Source of the DNA: Termitomyces sp. T153
Taxonomy: Eukaryota > Basidiomycota > Agaricomycetes > Agaricales > Lyophyllaceae
Reading direction: 5' to 3'
Length of the DNA: 64,000 bases
Assembly (NCBI GenBank): GCA_018296165.2
Contig: JACKQL020000002.1
Location: 1,054,001-1,118,000, forward strand
Below, piece by piece: positions 20,844 through 31,458 of this stretch. A program made the position numbers and the translations under genes. Under the pieces are notes generated by a model, which did no database searches, was not told the origin of the DNA, and was given only the letters and a program-made list of their open reading frames with translations. Each line of letters starts with the position of its first letter. The first letter of the stretch is position 1.

Positions 20844-23800
20844 CTGGTTGGTCAATCATAGTCTTGGGGTTCTTGGAGAGGGATGAGACATTGAAAGGCA
20901 CTAGTCTGGAGTTGGTCAGGTTGTCCCAGTCAAGGCAGAGGGTGAGACTGGGCCAGTTGATGTGTGGATTGGTAGAGTGGAGCCATGAGAAGCCTAAGAT
21001 GATGAGAGTGGAGGAGTGTAATTTTGTAATAAGTAATCAGAGTTCCTGCTGTTGTCCATTAGTGAAGGTCACAGTCATCTCTAAGCAGTATGTGATATCT
21101 TTGGTGGGGGTGGGGTCACTGTCAAAGAGCTTGAGAAGAATCGGAGTAGAGAGGTGTTGGAGGCATTGGGGAGCAAGTGCTGCCAAGGATTCATCAATGA
21201 AGTTATCTGTGGCACTACTGTCAACCAATGTGGAGATGGAGTTGTTGAAGAAGGGGAGGGTGATGCAGAGGAGAGTGGTGGAGGAGTGGGAGGGGAGGTG
21301 TGCTGGGAGATTGTCAAGGGCAAGTACCATTGTGTGGAGAAGTGTGGCCAGAGTAGAGAAGACATCAGAGTCTGGTCTACAGTCTAGTGTGTCTTCAAGA
21401 CCTAAACTGCTGACTCGTTTTCTGTAAACTGGTAGTCACAGTCTTCTCTCCATTAATAATCCACATGGCATGTCCCATCACCTGGCATTTAGGAGAACTA
21501 TTAATAAAGTGTCCCTACTCACCATATAGGATGCATGTGCCCTCTTTCCATCATCTCTCCTAAGTCTCCTCTGGTACATTAATCCATAGCCTATCCTGAA
21601 TCTTGTTTGTGCATAGGGCTTCTTGGTCATTGGCAAAATCTGGAATGTCATTGAGGTTGTTGGGATTGGCATCCAGGGGTTCCAGGGCCTCATGGAGGTC
21701 AGCAGCATTGAGTTGGGCAGATGGGTACTGTCCTGGGGGTCAATTGGCACTGAAAGTTCCTTGGCCCAGAGGGAAATGAGGTGCAGAGTTGACAGGATTG
21801 ATAGGGATTGAGGGTCAATTGGTGTTGGTTGCTCTGGCCTGCCAGTTGGTGTTGCTGGAGGGGTTCCACAAGGTCTACAGTGCCATGTTCTCGCTCTGGT
21901 CTTCCCAGTAACACTAGTCAACCTGGGTAACAAGTGCCTTATATCCATTATATGTGGTTTGCTTGGGTGCAAGATGGAGGATGTCCTTGATCCATTGAGG
22001 CAGGGTGCAATGGAGAGTGAATTGGAGAGCATTGTAATTCCACCCAGTTTTGTAGGCTTCCTGTTCAAATTGTATGATGAAGGTCATGAAGCATTTGTTG
22101 TTGTGCATTCAGAGGTTGAAGAGGTTTTCCTCTTTCTGCCACAGTGTCAAAGATGCCAAACTTACTAGAGAATTCCTGGGTGAAAGCAAGCCAATTGGAG
22201 AGTATGGAGTTGTTGGGATCAAACCAGAGTAGTGCAGTGTAATAGTCAAAGGTGATACCCTGCAAATATGATACAGCAAAGGCTACTTGTGAGCTCTCAA
22301 GCTGAAAGGTAATGGGCTTAGCTTAGAACATTGTTAGACACTGTGTTAGAAAGACATGCCACTTCCAGGGATCACAGCTAGTGAAAGGTTTAGGTTTTTG
22401 AATGTTGAGTTTTCCTTCCCAAGCCAGTGCATCATGAGTATTGTCCTGCATGTTTTGAGTTTAGGGTGGGGGTCTGGTATTGTAGTAGTAATAGTAATTA
22501 TTTCCGTTTCTGTGCTGGGGGGGGAAGTTGTTCATGGCTGGGCCCCATCCTCCAGGTGGCCCACTGTTGGGAGGCCCACTGCCAGGAGGTTGGCCTGTGT
22601 TGCCTAGGGCCCACCAAGGAGGTGGGGGACAAGGAGGATTGATGGGGAAAGGGAGTTGGAGTGCCCTGGAGCCTATGGGCTATCTTAGGAGAGCTGGGAT
22701 GTTCTGGCAGTGTGGAGGAGCATTGACACAGAGGGCATGGAGATCAAAGTGGGGGGGTCTATCTTGTAGAGGGCTGTTGTGCAGAGCAGGCTCATTGGTA
22801 GGGTTACCAGGCTTGTTGATATAGGAGAGAGTCTGGTTGATATAGGAGAGAGTCTGGTTGTCATTGTTAATGCATGGGGGTGGCCATTGTGTATGGAGTT
22901 TGGGGGTGGCAGGCTGATTCCATGTACAGAAGGTGCTAGGGATGGAGTTGGCCCAGGGATGAGTAGAGAGGGCTAAGGTGTGAGTGGCAGGTTGGTCAAA
23001 CAATCCCCCCATGGGGTTGAGGTTCCTCAAGATGCTGGAGGCTGTGTTGAGTTCTTCCTGCTGGCAGGAAATGGGAGGTAGGGCTTCACTTTGTGTTCTA
23101 ACAGGTTCCTCACATTGCACATGGAAGGAGTGGGAGAGGTCCAGAGGGTCTTTGAATGGGCAGGGGTTTGGACTGGTATGGATTTCTTCAACCAATGTGT
23201 GGAGCTTGTTCTATAAATTAGCATCAATTCCCAGGGTGCCTTGCATAGTTTTGGAGAGGTTTCCTTGCAGGTAGCATTCATAGAAGTCAAGGAGCCAATC
23301 TGCCCAAACTTCTGGCATTGCATGGGTGTTGGAGTAGCCTAAGTTGATGAGGAGGGTGCAAGTGTGCCTTGCAAACTCTGCAGGGGAGAGGCAGAGGAAG
23401 CAGAGGACTTTGTTGCACTGTTGGACATAGGCTTTGACCCTTTGCTGTCTGGGAAAAGGAGGAACTTGAGCAGAAAATGGCAGATAAGGAGGAGAATAAT
23501 TATCTGGGTGCTCTGGAGGGGCTGGGCTGCAGCAGGGACTGGATATACATAATAGTGGGTGGGAGAAAGATAGGCAGGGTTGGGGAGTACTGCAGAGTAT
23601 CCTCCAGGTTACATGCAGGGGTTGTTGCTATTGGCAGGGAATGCTGGAGGGCAGCACTAGCCTGGAGGTATTCCCTGGCTGATGGAGGGGGCATAGAATG
23701 CCTGGCTGGGGTCAGGGGTCCAATGGTGGGGGATGTACTGATCTGCAGGGGAGCCTGGGTAGAATGGGGCATATGGATTTTCAGAGACCAGCCAACTGTA

Positions 23801-23851
23801 GATGTCAGTTAGGTAGCCAGCAGAGTTGTACATGGGTTTATATGCAGACAT
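20844..23851 (-). pseudogene. E4 gag and first protease domain, decayed
   Basis: The N-terminus MSAYKPMYNSAGYL at 23851 matches E2 gag. Later matches include MHNNKCFMTFIIQFEQEAY (near 22108), where E2 has arginine or lysine at several sites, and a decayed knuckle near 21500. The protease fragment has LVDSSATDNFIDESL, against DSG in E2. Stops occur throughout. Most differences from E2 are losses of CpG. Confidence 0.85.
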
Positions 23852-23883
23852 TGAGAATGGTGTAAGGGGGAGTCTTGATATTA

Positions 23884-24942
23884 TGTCAGGTTCTGCTGAC
23901 TACAGAGGCTCAGCTACACTGGGTGAGTCCTTACTAGGTGAATGTGATGTCCTGCACTTATAACCTAGCACTCCAGAGTTGGTGCAGAGTGGAGGGACTT
24001 GCAAGGGGAAGCTAATAGGAGTGGTCTAAGCAAGTCTGGAGTGGTTTGGGGAAGTCTAAGACCAAGTATATTAGATGCTGGGCTTGGGTGAGCATCGGGA
24101 ATAAGTTTGTAAGTGCACAAATAGATTGTAGGGCAAATGGAGGCTTCACAAGTGATGGAGATGGAGCTGGAGTTTGACAGGGAATCAATCAAGACTTGAT
24201 GGATTCTGGAGCCAAGCAAAGAGCAAGGTCCAGAGTTGTTATAAGAATGTTTAGGGTTCATAGTGCATGCATGGAGTTTGTACTGACATTGGAGTTGGAA
24301 GGAACTTGGAGAAATAAAGAAAATTGAGACAATCAAGACAAGGCAGAGATCAGACAAGACAAGACAGAGAAAAAGATAGATTCAAGACTAAGAATAGAAA
24401 TAGAAACAGAAAGAGACACAAGATGCAAGTAACCAGTTAATGTAATATCAAGACTAGAGTACAAAGAGCTACTCTATGACTTATATACTGACTACTGGAG
24501 AGCTCCAGGGGATGGTGGGCATGACAGCAGGGCTCAATGGAGCCATGCAGAGTCAATGGGTGTTGGTTGCAATCAGGGGACAGGCTGCAGCAATATTCTG
24601 ATGGGATCAATTGAGGGCATGAGCTGTTCCAGAGTTGTCATGATGTTTTGGAGTGGGTCAGGTAAACCAGGGAGGTGAGTTGGTGACCATGCACTGGGGT
24701 CAGGAACAGTGGGGAGGTCTTGGAAGCTCAGGAGAGTTAGAGGAAGCATTGATGGCTGCAAAGAAGGCATTGGAGTTGACCAGGAGGGCTGTTGGGGTTT
24801 GCCAAAGAAGCATCGGAGTTGGCCAGAGTGGGCACAGAGGGTATGTGTTGGAAGGGGAAGTTTGATGGGGTGTCAGGAGAGACTCTGGAGGAGCAAGCAG
24901 GTTGGGAACAATGTGCAGGGGTCCAGGGAATGGGTCATAACA
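23884..24942 (-). repeat. E4 5' LTR, 1059 bp
   Basis: This is the partner of 18090-19149. On minus the predicted mRNA start is at 24455-24444, after ACTTATATAC (TATA region). The self-complementary primer-binding site is at 23882-23871, one base past the LTR. Confidence 0.9.
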
Positions 24943-24947
24943 GAGAC

Positions 24948-25062
24948 ACCCAGATGCTCAACATGCCATACAAGGCATCTACCCTATTTTGCCAGTGGAC
25001 CAGGTGATCAGAGACTACTTCTACCCTGTGCATTAGGATGCCACATGCTAGAGGGGGGGTGA
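24948..25062 (+). pseudogene. E3 tail after the E4 insertion, with purine tract
   Basis: The sequence continues the chromovirus C-terminus (HPDAQHAIQGIYPI in one frame) and ends with AGAGGGGGGGTGA just before an LTR start. It shows that E3 once extended unbroken from 18089 to here. Confidence 0.7.
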
Positions 25063-25435
25063 TGTCAGGGAACTTCCATTTCCATCCTCTGCAACCTTGT
25101 CCAGCACCTCTGCAGCTTGTTTGACATCTCTGGAGCTTGTTCCAGAGCCCTGGAGATCTCCAGAGAACTGCAGAGTTCTCTATATTACCTTACTGATCAC
25201 TATCCTAGGGTTAGGATTAGCTCCAGCCTGCTGTACAGTAATTCCCATGCCTCCACTGCCTGCTGATGTGCTGCACTGAGCAGCAGGGATCCTTAGATAT
25301 GTTCTCTTTGGATTCACCTCTGCTAGGTGATTAGTTCTGATTGTATCATTGTATACTCCACTAATATACTTTGGATTCCCCTCTGCTAGCTGCATGACTC
25401 CAATCTGGTGCTCCAAAGGTTGCCCTTACACTAGG
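25063..25435 (+). repeat. E3 3' LTR, approximate right end
   Basis: It starts TGTCAGGGAACTTCC directly after the purine tract. The right end is uncertain: CCTTACA near 25427-25433 could be a decayed TGACA end. No second copy is visible in the window for comparison. Confidence 0.55.
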
Positions 25436-25489
25436 TGGAATAGGAGCACATCATTTTAGAGCCCACTGCAAGGTTAGTTAGGTAACCAT

Positions 25490-27880
25490 TCTACCAGAAA
25501 TCAGAGCTCAAGGAAAATGTTGCTTGGAAACTTTCAGCAAGCTCCCACATAGTGCCAAGATATAATTTTGCTCCAACTACAATGACCTCCAGACTGCTCC
25601 AGAACATGAATAGAAGGCTGCTCCCACACTCACCATGGCCTCCTTCAAGTATCAAGTGATGTTCTTGCACAACTAACTTCCCTGCCACCCTCCAGCACTT
25701 GTGAACAACCACCTCCTCAACACAAACAATGCTGTTGCATGTTTGTGCAATGGTCTGACCCACTCAAACCCTCTGGGAAACAACTGGAACATGCCTGCCA
25801 CATCCTAGGATGATTCTGGGAACCACTGCCCCTACCCAACAATTCTGCCACTTGCTTGCTTGCTGGCCCAAGAACCTCTCTGAAATATGACCTTACCCCC
25901 TGCTACCCCACAGTCAACTTAAAGAATTGCAACACCCCTGCCAGACAACCAATGGGTGCTTAAGGAGGCCCTTTGCAGCTGAGCCAAATAAATTCTGCCA
26001 CCAGCAGTAATCCCCATTACATGTTTACATGTTGTGTTGATGTAAATGAGAAAGGGACCTCCCCACCCACTCCAGACTCTTCTTCCCCACCCAGCACAAC
26101 CTCTGATGCAACTCTGCCAATGAGCCAACCCTCCAACTCACCCTTTACACCATCTCTGGACCTCTGGTCCCTGCCTTGGAAAGGACAGACTGACAAAACA
26201 TGCCTCCAAAACCCTTCTCCCACTCAGCACCACTTCCAAAGACAACCCCTTCAACAAGTTAACAATCAACCAACCCACCATGCCAACTCCAAACTGCTGG
26301 CTCCTACTCTAGGAAGGACAAACCCATAAAGCACACCTCTAGACTCCTTCCCACACCCAGCAGAAACCCTGAGGACAACTCCATCAACAAGCCAACAACC
26401 AACTAACCCCTCATGCTAACCCCAGACCAATGGCTCCTACCCTGAAAAAGACATAACTCATGAAGCTCATCTCTGGACTAACCCCACCCACACACCATAA
26501 CCCCCAAGAGGCAGCTCCACCAACAAGCCAGCACCCCACCAACCCTTGTGCCGCCTCCAGTCTACTGGCTCCACCCTGGGAAGGGACAAATCAACCACTG
26601 GATCCCTCCTAATACAATCCTTAACACAGCTCCACCAATGAGCCAGCAGCCAATCCACCCCTTGCATCACCTCCAGACCACTGGCTTCTATTCCAGGGAG
26701 GATGACCCAGGAATGGCAACTCTAAACCCCTCCCTACTCAGCACTTCACCCAGAAGCAACTCCACCAAGAATTGTCCACCAATCAACCTCTGCATTGTCT
26801 CTAGACTCCTGACCCCTACTCTGAGAAGAATGAACCCATGCCCCAAATTACAAACACACTCATCCTGACAAACTCCAGCAGCACCATAAGCCCTGAGAGC
26901 ACCAGGAACACATAAGACTCTCCCACTTGTCTCTGGACTTACTTTTGGCCAGGAACAAAAAGGAATGTTATGTAGCATGTCCAAACCTGTGGACTCCATC
27001 TCTGGGCCAGAGAAACTTGCCTAAGCAAGCACTTGTCAAACCCCACTACACACCAACCATACTGTAGAGCTCAGCAAATCCCTATTCAAACATGCCTCTG
27101 CCTGGACACAAATCTCCAGACACCATCCACCCTCAAAATAAATCCATCAACCTCCTCGCACTTGGAGGTCAACAGACCACAAGAATGAGCAAACCAAACT
27201 CTGAGAAAGTCTCTCCACTTCTATGCTGACTAATCAGTAGCATAGCTAATATGTAAAACTGCTCCCCAATGAGTCCACTACAATGACAACTCCTAACCCC
27301 AGAGCTCCCCCTTGCTATGCCACCAAGGACTACAACCTATGGCTTATCCTACCCCTCAAGAACAACTCCCACCCTATTGCCCCTATAGTCACTAAGGAAC
27401 CTCCACCCTCTCCACCAACTTCTCTGGGACAAAATCAACACTGCCATCCAACAAACTCAAAGCATGGCCACCCTCCAGCTGGACCTCCAGCAACCCCACC
27501 TGACCCAACTGATGTAACCCCAAGATCTGGAGATCCCCTCAAGCCCAACCACAAACACTCAACCTAATCCTGGGCCTAAAGAAACCCCACCCAACAACCC
27601 CAGTCCAACTCCTCAAAAAGCACATCCCAGGACAACACCCCACCCATCAACTCCATCAAAACATTTAGGAGCCCTGTAGAAACCCTCCAGCACCCCCACC
27701 AAACTCTGGAACTCCCACCTGCAATGCTCTGCCAAGCCCTGGTGACCCTGGAACTGGTCAGTACAGATGGCAATAGTGGGCTCAACCCCTGCCTCTGGAT
27801 TAACTAGGGATTCAACTCCCACAAACCACTCCCTGTGTGTTTTACTTCCTCATCCTCTCATGAAGTCTGAAATTTCATTT
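25490..27880 (+). repeat. Old relative of the E1 interior
   Basis: C-rich, CpG-poor sequence. The part 27720-27880 aligns with E1 3850-3990 (shared CTCTGGATT, AACTAGGGATTCAACTCCCAC, GTGTGTTTT). It contains several near-repeats of a module ending in CTCCACCAACAAGCCAGCA (26380-26660). Open frames here are low-complexity and I do not call them genes. The part before 27500 is assigned by composition and position only. Confidence 0.55.
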
Positions 27881-28342
27881 ACTTTGCATCAGCCAAACCC
27901 AAACATTGGATATCATTACCCCACAGAAGTGGTAGTAGCAACTAACATTGCTATGCCTACTGCCTCTGAAGCTGGAACCAGTGGCTCCAGTGATATGGTC
28001 AATGCTGTATCAGAGCACTGGGCAGACATCATGAGCAGCGAGAAAGCAGAGGCCTCAAAGATGGACAAACAAGCCAGGTGAGCTACTTTTGGAGCTCACA
28101 TAAACATGATCAATACATGTAGGCCCTAGTAGCCCACATTTCTCACTCAGTGCAGTTGGACAGCATGCTGAGATGTATTCCATCCATGTAGAATTGTTTG
28201 ATTCTACCACAGATAAATGTAGGAATTTGTACTCAAATTCTGGTGCACACTATTGGGTGGGATGCCATATCCCACCCTTTCTCTGTCATCTACTTTGTTT
28301 ATCTTTGGAAGTGAGTCCATTGACAGACTCAGAAGGGGGGTA
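27881..28342 (+). other. Copia-like tail before its LTR, decayed
   Basis: No reliable coding remains. A purine tract AGAAGGGGGGTA at 28331-28342 sits directly before an LTR start, so this is the 3' end of a short-LTR element. A frame around 27960-28080 (SGSSDMVNAVSEHWADIM) is not recognisable. Confidence 0.4.
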
Positions 28343-28515
28343 TGTAACAGAGCACCTGTTACTTGTGCTACCTTGCTATATTAGTTCTATTCCTATTTAA
28401 TTATACAGATAGCATCATGTGATGCTCTCCCTAAAAGTACAATACATTTACTTACATAAGACAGTGCCTTACTTCATACTTCATAGACAGAACTAACAAC
28501 TGGTTTTGACTTACA
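28343..28515 (+). repeat. Short LTR, Copia type, 173 bp
   Basis: It starts TGTAACAGAGC and ends GACTTACA, so the ends are inverted TGTAA/TTACA, and it follows a purine tract. A short LTR of this kind suits Ty1/Copia elements. Confidence 0.6.
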
Positions 28516-28549
28516 GAGTGTGAACCATAAGCTGCACCAACTGTAATGG

Positions 28550-28747
28550 AAACATTACATCTGTCCTCCCAATAACATTGTTCAATTTGTGTAACAAGTG
28601 CCTTATAATCATCATATGTGGGTTGCTTGGGTGCAAGGCAGAGAAGATCCTCAATTTGTTGGGGAAGGGCACAGTGGAGGGCAAACTGGAGGGCATTGTA
28701 GTTCTAGCTTGTTTTTTAGGCCTCTTATTTGAACCAGACAATGAAAA
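28550..28747 (-). pseudogene. Gypsy gag fragment of the E2 family
   Basis: On minus it reads NYNALQFALHCALPQQIEDL and LCLAPKQPTYDDYKALVTQI in one frame, matching E2 gag near 9690-9560. It is cut on the left near the Copia LTR and on the right by Helitron sequence. Confidence 0.75.
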
Positions 28748-29498
28748 AGTATTGCTTTGAGATGGAAAAAGCTTGAGAAGGCAGTATTAATATAGAATGT
28801 GTAAAGTCAATGGTCTTCTGTTAAGAGACTGGAACAGGGTTTTCACTCACTACTATGACATATATGTATGTTCTGATTGATTGGATTGCTGATAGCTGTA
28901 GGCTAGCTTTTGTTCTCAAGGATCCACAGGCTCTCTGATTTGAAAGGTGTATAGTTTGTGATCAGATGGTCATATGTCAGATATATTGGGTTGAAGAAGA
29001 CAGATGAGTGATGCTTGATAGATCTTGATTAGATAGAGTATTGGAAAGGAATCATTAAAGCATCATGACCACAAAAGTAAGAAAGAATCAAGTCAAAGGT
29101 CTGATTGCTAAGTATTAGTACCACCTAGTGGTACTATAAATGGGATTATAGATATCTCATTACTCAGGCTACTTTCTAATTTCTTTCTCTTTAGTATATT
29201 TTGGTGTCAAAAAATTGTTAAACATGCTCTTCGAAGTTGCAAAGACCTAACTGAACCTAGTGAGGTTGGGTCTGGATCTTAGCATTGAGTTGACAAAATA
29301 CAAAGACCTAACCAAACATAGTGAGGTTGGGTCTGAATCTTAGCATTGAGTTGACAAAACACAAAGATCTAACCAAATGCAGTGAGGTTGGGTCTGGATC
29401 TTAGCATTGAGTTGTAATATCAAGGACCTTACCAAATGAAGTGAAGGTGGGACTTGGCAAGACTACAAGCCCATGCTGAAGGCATGGACTGTGGCTCA
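28748..29498 (+). mobile_element. Helitron 3' end fragment
   Basis: This matches 47693-48110 of the second Helitron (shared GAGATGGAAAAA, GTTAAGAGACTGGAACAGG, CATATATGTATGTTCTGAT), then about four minisatellite units (29235-29455) and a decayed terminal hairpin (29463-29497) ending CTCA before T. The 5' end is missing. Confidence 0.8.
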
Positions 29499-29763
29499 TC
29501 ATTTATTACAATCAAATCAAAGGTTTTTTCCTGAATTATGATAACAAGTAAAGAGATCAGATACAGCTGGCTGTATACATGATGCCCAGTCCATGCATGA
29601 AATTCAATGTACTTAGCAGATGTTGAGCCAAGTAATGCTAAGTAAGGGTGCACATTCATGTAATGCTGTGCATGGAAACTCACCTAGAATGTAATCCAGG
29701 TACCGTCCGGCAGCCCATTGATACTCGGACAAAGGGTATCCATGGCGGTGTTGTTTTTGTAAA
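29499..29763. other. Unassigned border sequence
   Basis: Between the Helitron end and the deaminase fragment. CpG returns near 29705. On minus there is a possible exon ending GRYLDYILG just before GTGAG (29690 side), but I cannot assign it. Confidence 0.3.
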
Positions 29764-29979
29764 TCATAATTGAAGACCAGAAGTAATAAAGAGAGAGTCA
29801 ATTTGCGGAAAAAAACGGGAGAAGAAACCCGTGACATCCTTCGAGTAAGAGAAAAACGAAGTTGCCCTGTCCGCATCGAGAGGTTTGCACATTTGTGTGG
29901 CTAGTCTTGCTTTCGAGAGTTGCGTGCGAGATAAGTAAAACATGGCTGCATGACCTATGTATATTAGGTCCGTACTCAT
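29764..29979 (-). pseudogene. Type I deaminase N-terminal fragment (fourth cassette copy)
   Basis: The 71-residue frame contains MFYLSRTQLSKARLA and PLDADRATSFFSYSKDVTGF. The second stretch aligns with SNDMDAAKATSFLSCLNDATGF of the type I gene at 30181 and with the copy at 55961. No catalytic motif remains. It is the broken end of another copy of the cassette, next to the transposon border. Confidence 0.65.
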
Positions 29980-30027
29980 ACGATTATAAATCTCGTAGCA
30001 GAAATTGACAAACCGTGTATTCCCACT

Positions 30028-30125
30028 TTGACCAGCCTGACGATGAGGAACCTTAATTCACGATTTAAACATAACTTCTTCGCCGACCTTCATGTCGATG
30101 TGCTATGCACAGATGAAGAACAAAA
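30028..30125 (-). pseudogene. Fragment of the coiled-coil gene, last exon
   Basis: On minus this reads ATCTGTGCATAGCACATCG, then GGTCGGCGAAGAAG, aligning with exon 4 of the gene at 62617 (ATCTGTGCACACGATGTC, GATCGGCGAAGGAG) with small indels. Together with 29764-29979 it marks a fourth, degraded cassette. Confidence 0.55.
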
Positions 30126-30180
30126 CAAAAGCATATGGTATTTGAAGGACAGAGGAACAGTACCAGGCCCTATGGTTATG

Positions 30181-31458
30181 TTACCGAGTTTTAAACAGAG
30201 TTTCCAAAGCATAATTATACTCCTTCGATAACTTGTCCCGCATTCCACGTTCAACGCGTTTAAAAACAGCATCATTGCCCTGACGTACTGCAGTTTGAAT
30301 GTGATATGTGAGATCAGGGTCCGGGATTTTCCAATCATATCGCATTCCATTATTGAGAAATGTCGTCGTCCACTTGACGGTTATGCAGTTATTGAATGCA
30401 TCAATCCATTGTTCGCAGCAGCCACAGATCCTTTTACCAGACCCTATATAGAGTTGGGTCCCCGAAGGGTACTGGCTTTGTACGCCGACGACTTCCGTGA
30501 GGTACATTATTAGGCGAATTTCGGGATGTACAAAGAGAGTCACTTCGAGAGTCTGGTCTGTATATGTCAGTGCAGAAGCCATGAGCTCTCGAATCTGGTC
30601 CTTCTTATTCAGGTTGAAGTCTGGAATTGCCCATGCAAGAAAACCGTCCAGGTGTCGATCGACAACTGTCCCCGTCGAAGAGAGCCGTCTCTGACTCGTA
30701 TCCGGAACCCAAAATATTGTGAATTTCGAGCTATTTCTCCGGACGAACCAGATGAGCCGATTGGCATCGCGATATTGAACAACCTTAGTGAGATTTCGCT
30801 TGAGCCTGCTGAGATATACATTCGCATACTTGGATGGGAGTGCGGACTGAAGGAATGAGAAACGCTTGAGAAGATCACTTGAAGCGGCAATGATATTTGT
30901 GAAATTGTCGTGCGCTTCTGTGGTATTATCGAACGTAAACGGAAACTTGAGAAGAGTTTTCAAGTTCTCCAGAGCTGTGTTATCGTCCTCCGGTGCTATC
31001 TTGACCAACAATCCTAATATCTTCTCAAATGAATGACATAAATTTTGAACTCTTTTCTTGACATTCTCTGCGCTGTATAGGGCAAGGAACGGGAGAAGTG
31101 TCTCGAACCCCGTAGCATCATTTAGGCAAGAAAGAAATGACGTTGCCTTGGCCGCATCCATATCGTTGGAAGGCCCACTCTTTGCCAGGTATAGTGTGAA
31201 TGTGGATTCGTGGAAGAAAGTGGCGACAACACCATCCGGTAGGCCGGTCGTCATATAAAGAGCCACTGCATTGAGAATAAGTTCTTCTTGGCTCACAAAA
31301 GTATCACGAGATAGGTAACTCGACGACCGAAATCCTTTCAAGAAGAAGAGATCCTCTGTAAGAGAAATCTGGACATCTGTACAGCTCAGCTGGTCATGCT
31401 TAGGAGTTTCGAAATTTTGGCTCCACTTGTAACGGGTCAGCAGAGAATTGTATTCCAA
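30181..31458 (-). CDS. Deaminase-fold protein, OTT_1508-like family, type I (copy A)
   Basis: An intronless frame of 425 residues. The N-terminal 300 residues are helical and carry no known motif beyond conservation with the copy at 55961. The C-terminal part has HPEIRLIMYL (near 30528-30500), then GSGKRICGCCEQWIDAFN (near 30430-30390). These fit the zinc motif of the deaminase fold: H-x-E on one helix and C-x2-C on the next. The middle residue is Pro rather than the usual Ala; zinc would still be bound by His and two Cys with Glu as proton carrier. The family is named in Pfam after an Orientia protein and is expanded in mushrooms; its substrate is unknown. The gene is divergent from the type II gene at 32576, about 1.1 kb away. 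I assign the family from motif and context, not from a search. Confidence 0.75.
   Translation of the reverse strand: MEYNSLLTRYKWSQNFETPKHDQLSCTDVQISLTEDLFFLKGFRSSSYLSRDTFVSQEELILNAVALYMTTGLPDGVVATFFHESTFTLYLAKSGPSNDMDAAKATSFLSCLNDATGFETLLPFLALYSAENVKKRVQNLCHSFEKILGLLVKIAPEDDNTALENLKTLLKFPFTFDNTTEAHDNFTNIIAASSDLLKRFSFLQSALPSKYANVYLSRLKRNLTKVVQYRDANRLIWFVRRNSSKFTIFWVPDTSQRRLSSTGTVVDRHLDGFLAWAIPDFNLNKKDQIRELMASALTYTDQTLEVTLFVHPEIRLIMYLTEVVGVQSQYPSGTQLYIGSGKRICGCCEQWIDAFNNCITVKWTTTFLNNGMRYDWKIPDPDLTYHIQTAVRQGNDAVFKRVERGMRDKLSKEYNYALETLFKTR

Larger units (their letters stand above)
18090..24942 (-). mobile_element. E4: chimeric Gypsy/LARD element with 5-bp TSD
   Basis: A complete insertion: LTRs at 18090-19149 and 23884-24942, flanked by GAGAC on both sides (18085-18089 and 24943-24947), inside the E3 tail. 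On minus, the 5' half is gag and the first protease domain of the E2 family (23851-20844); the 3' half (20465-19150) matches the 3' interior of E1. It is therefore a recombinant or internally deleted element. A younger LTR fragment (20466-20843) lies at the joint. CpG is almost gone except in that fragment. Confidence 0.85.
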
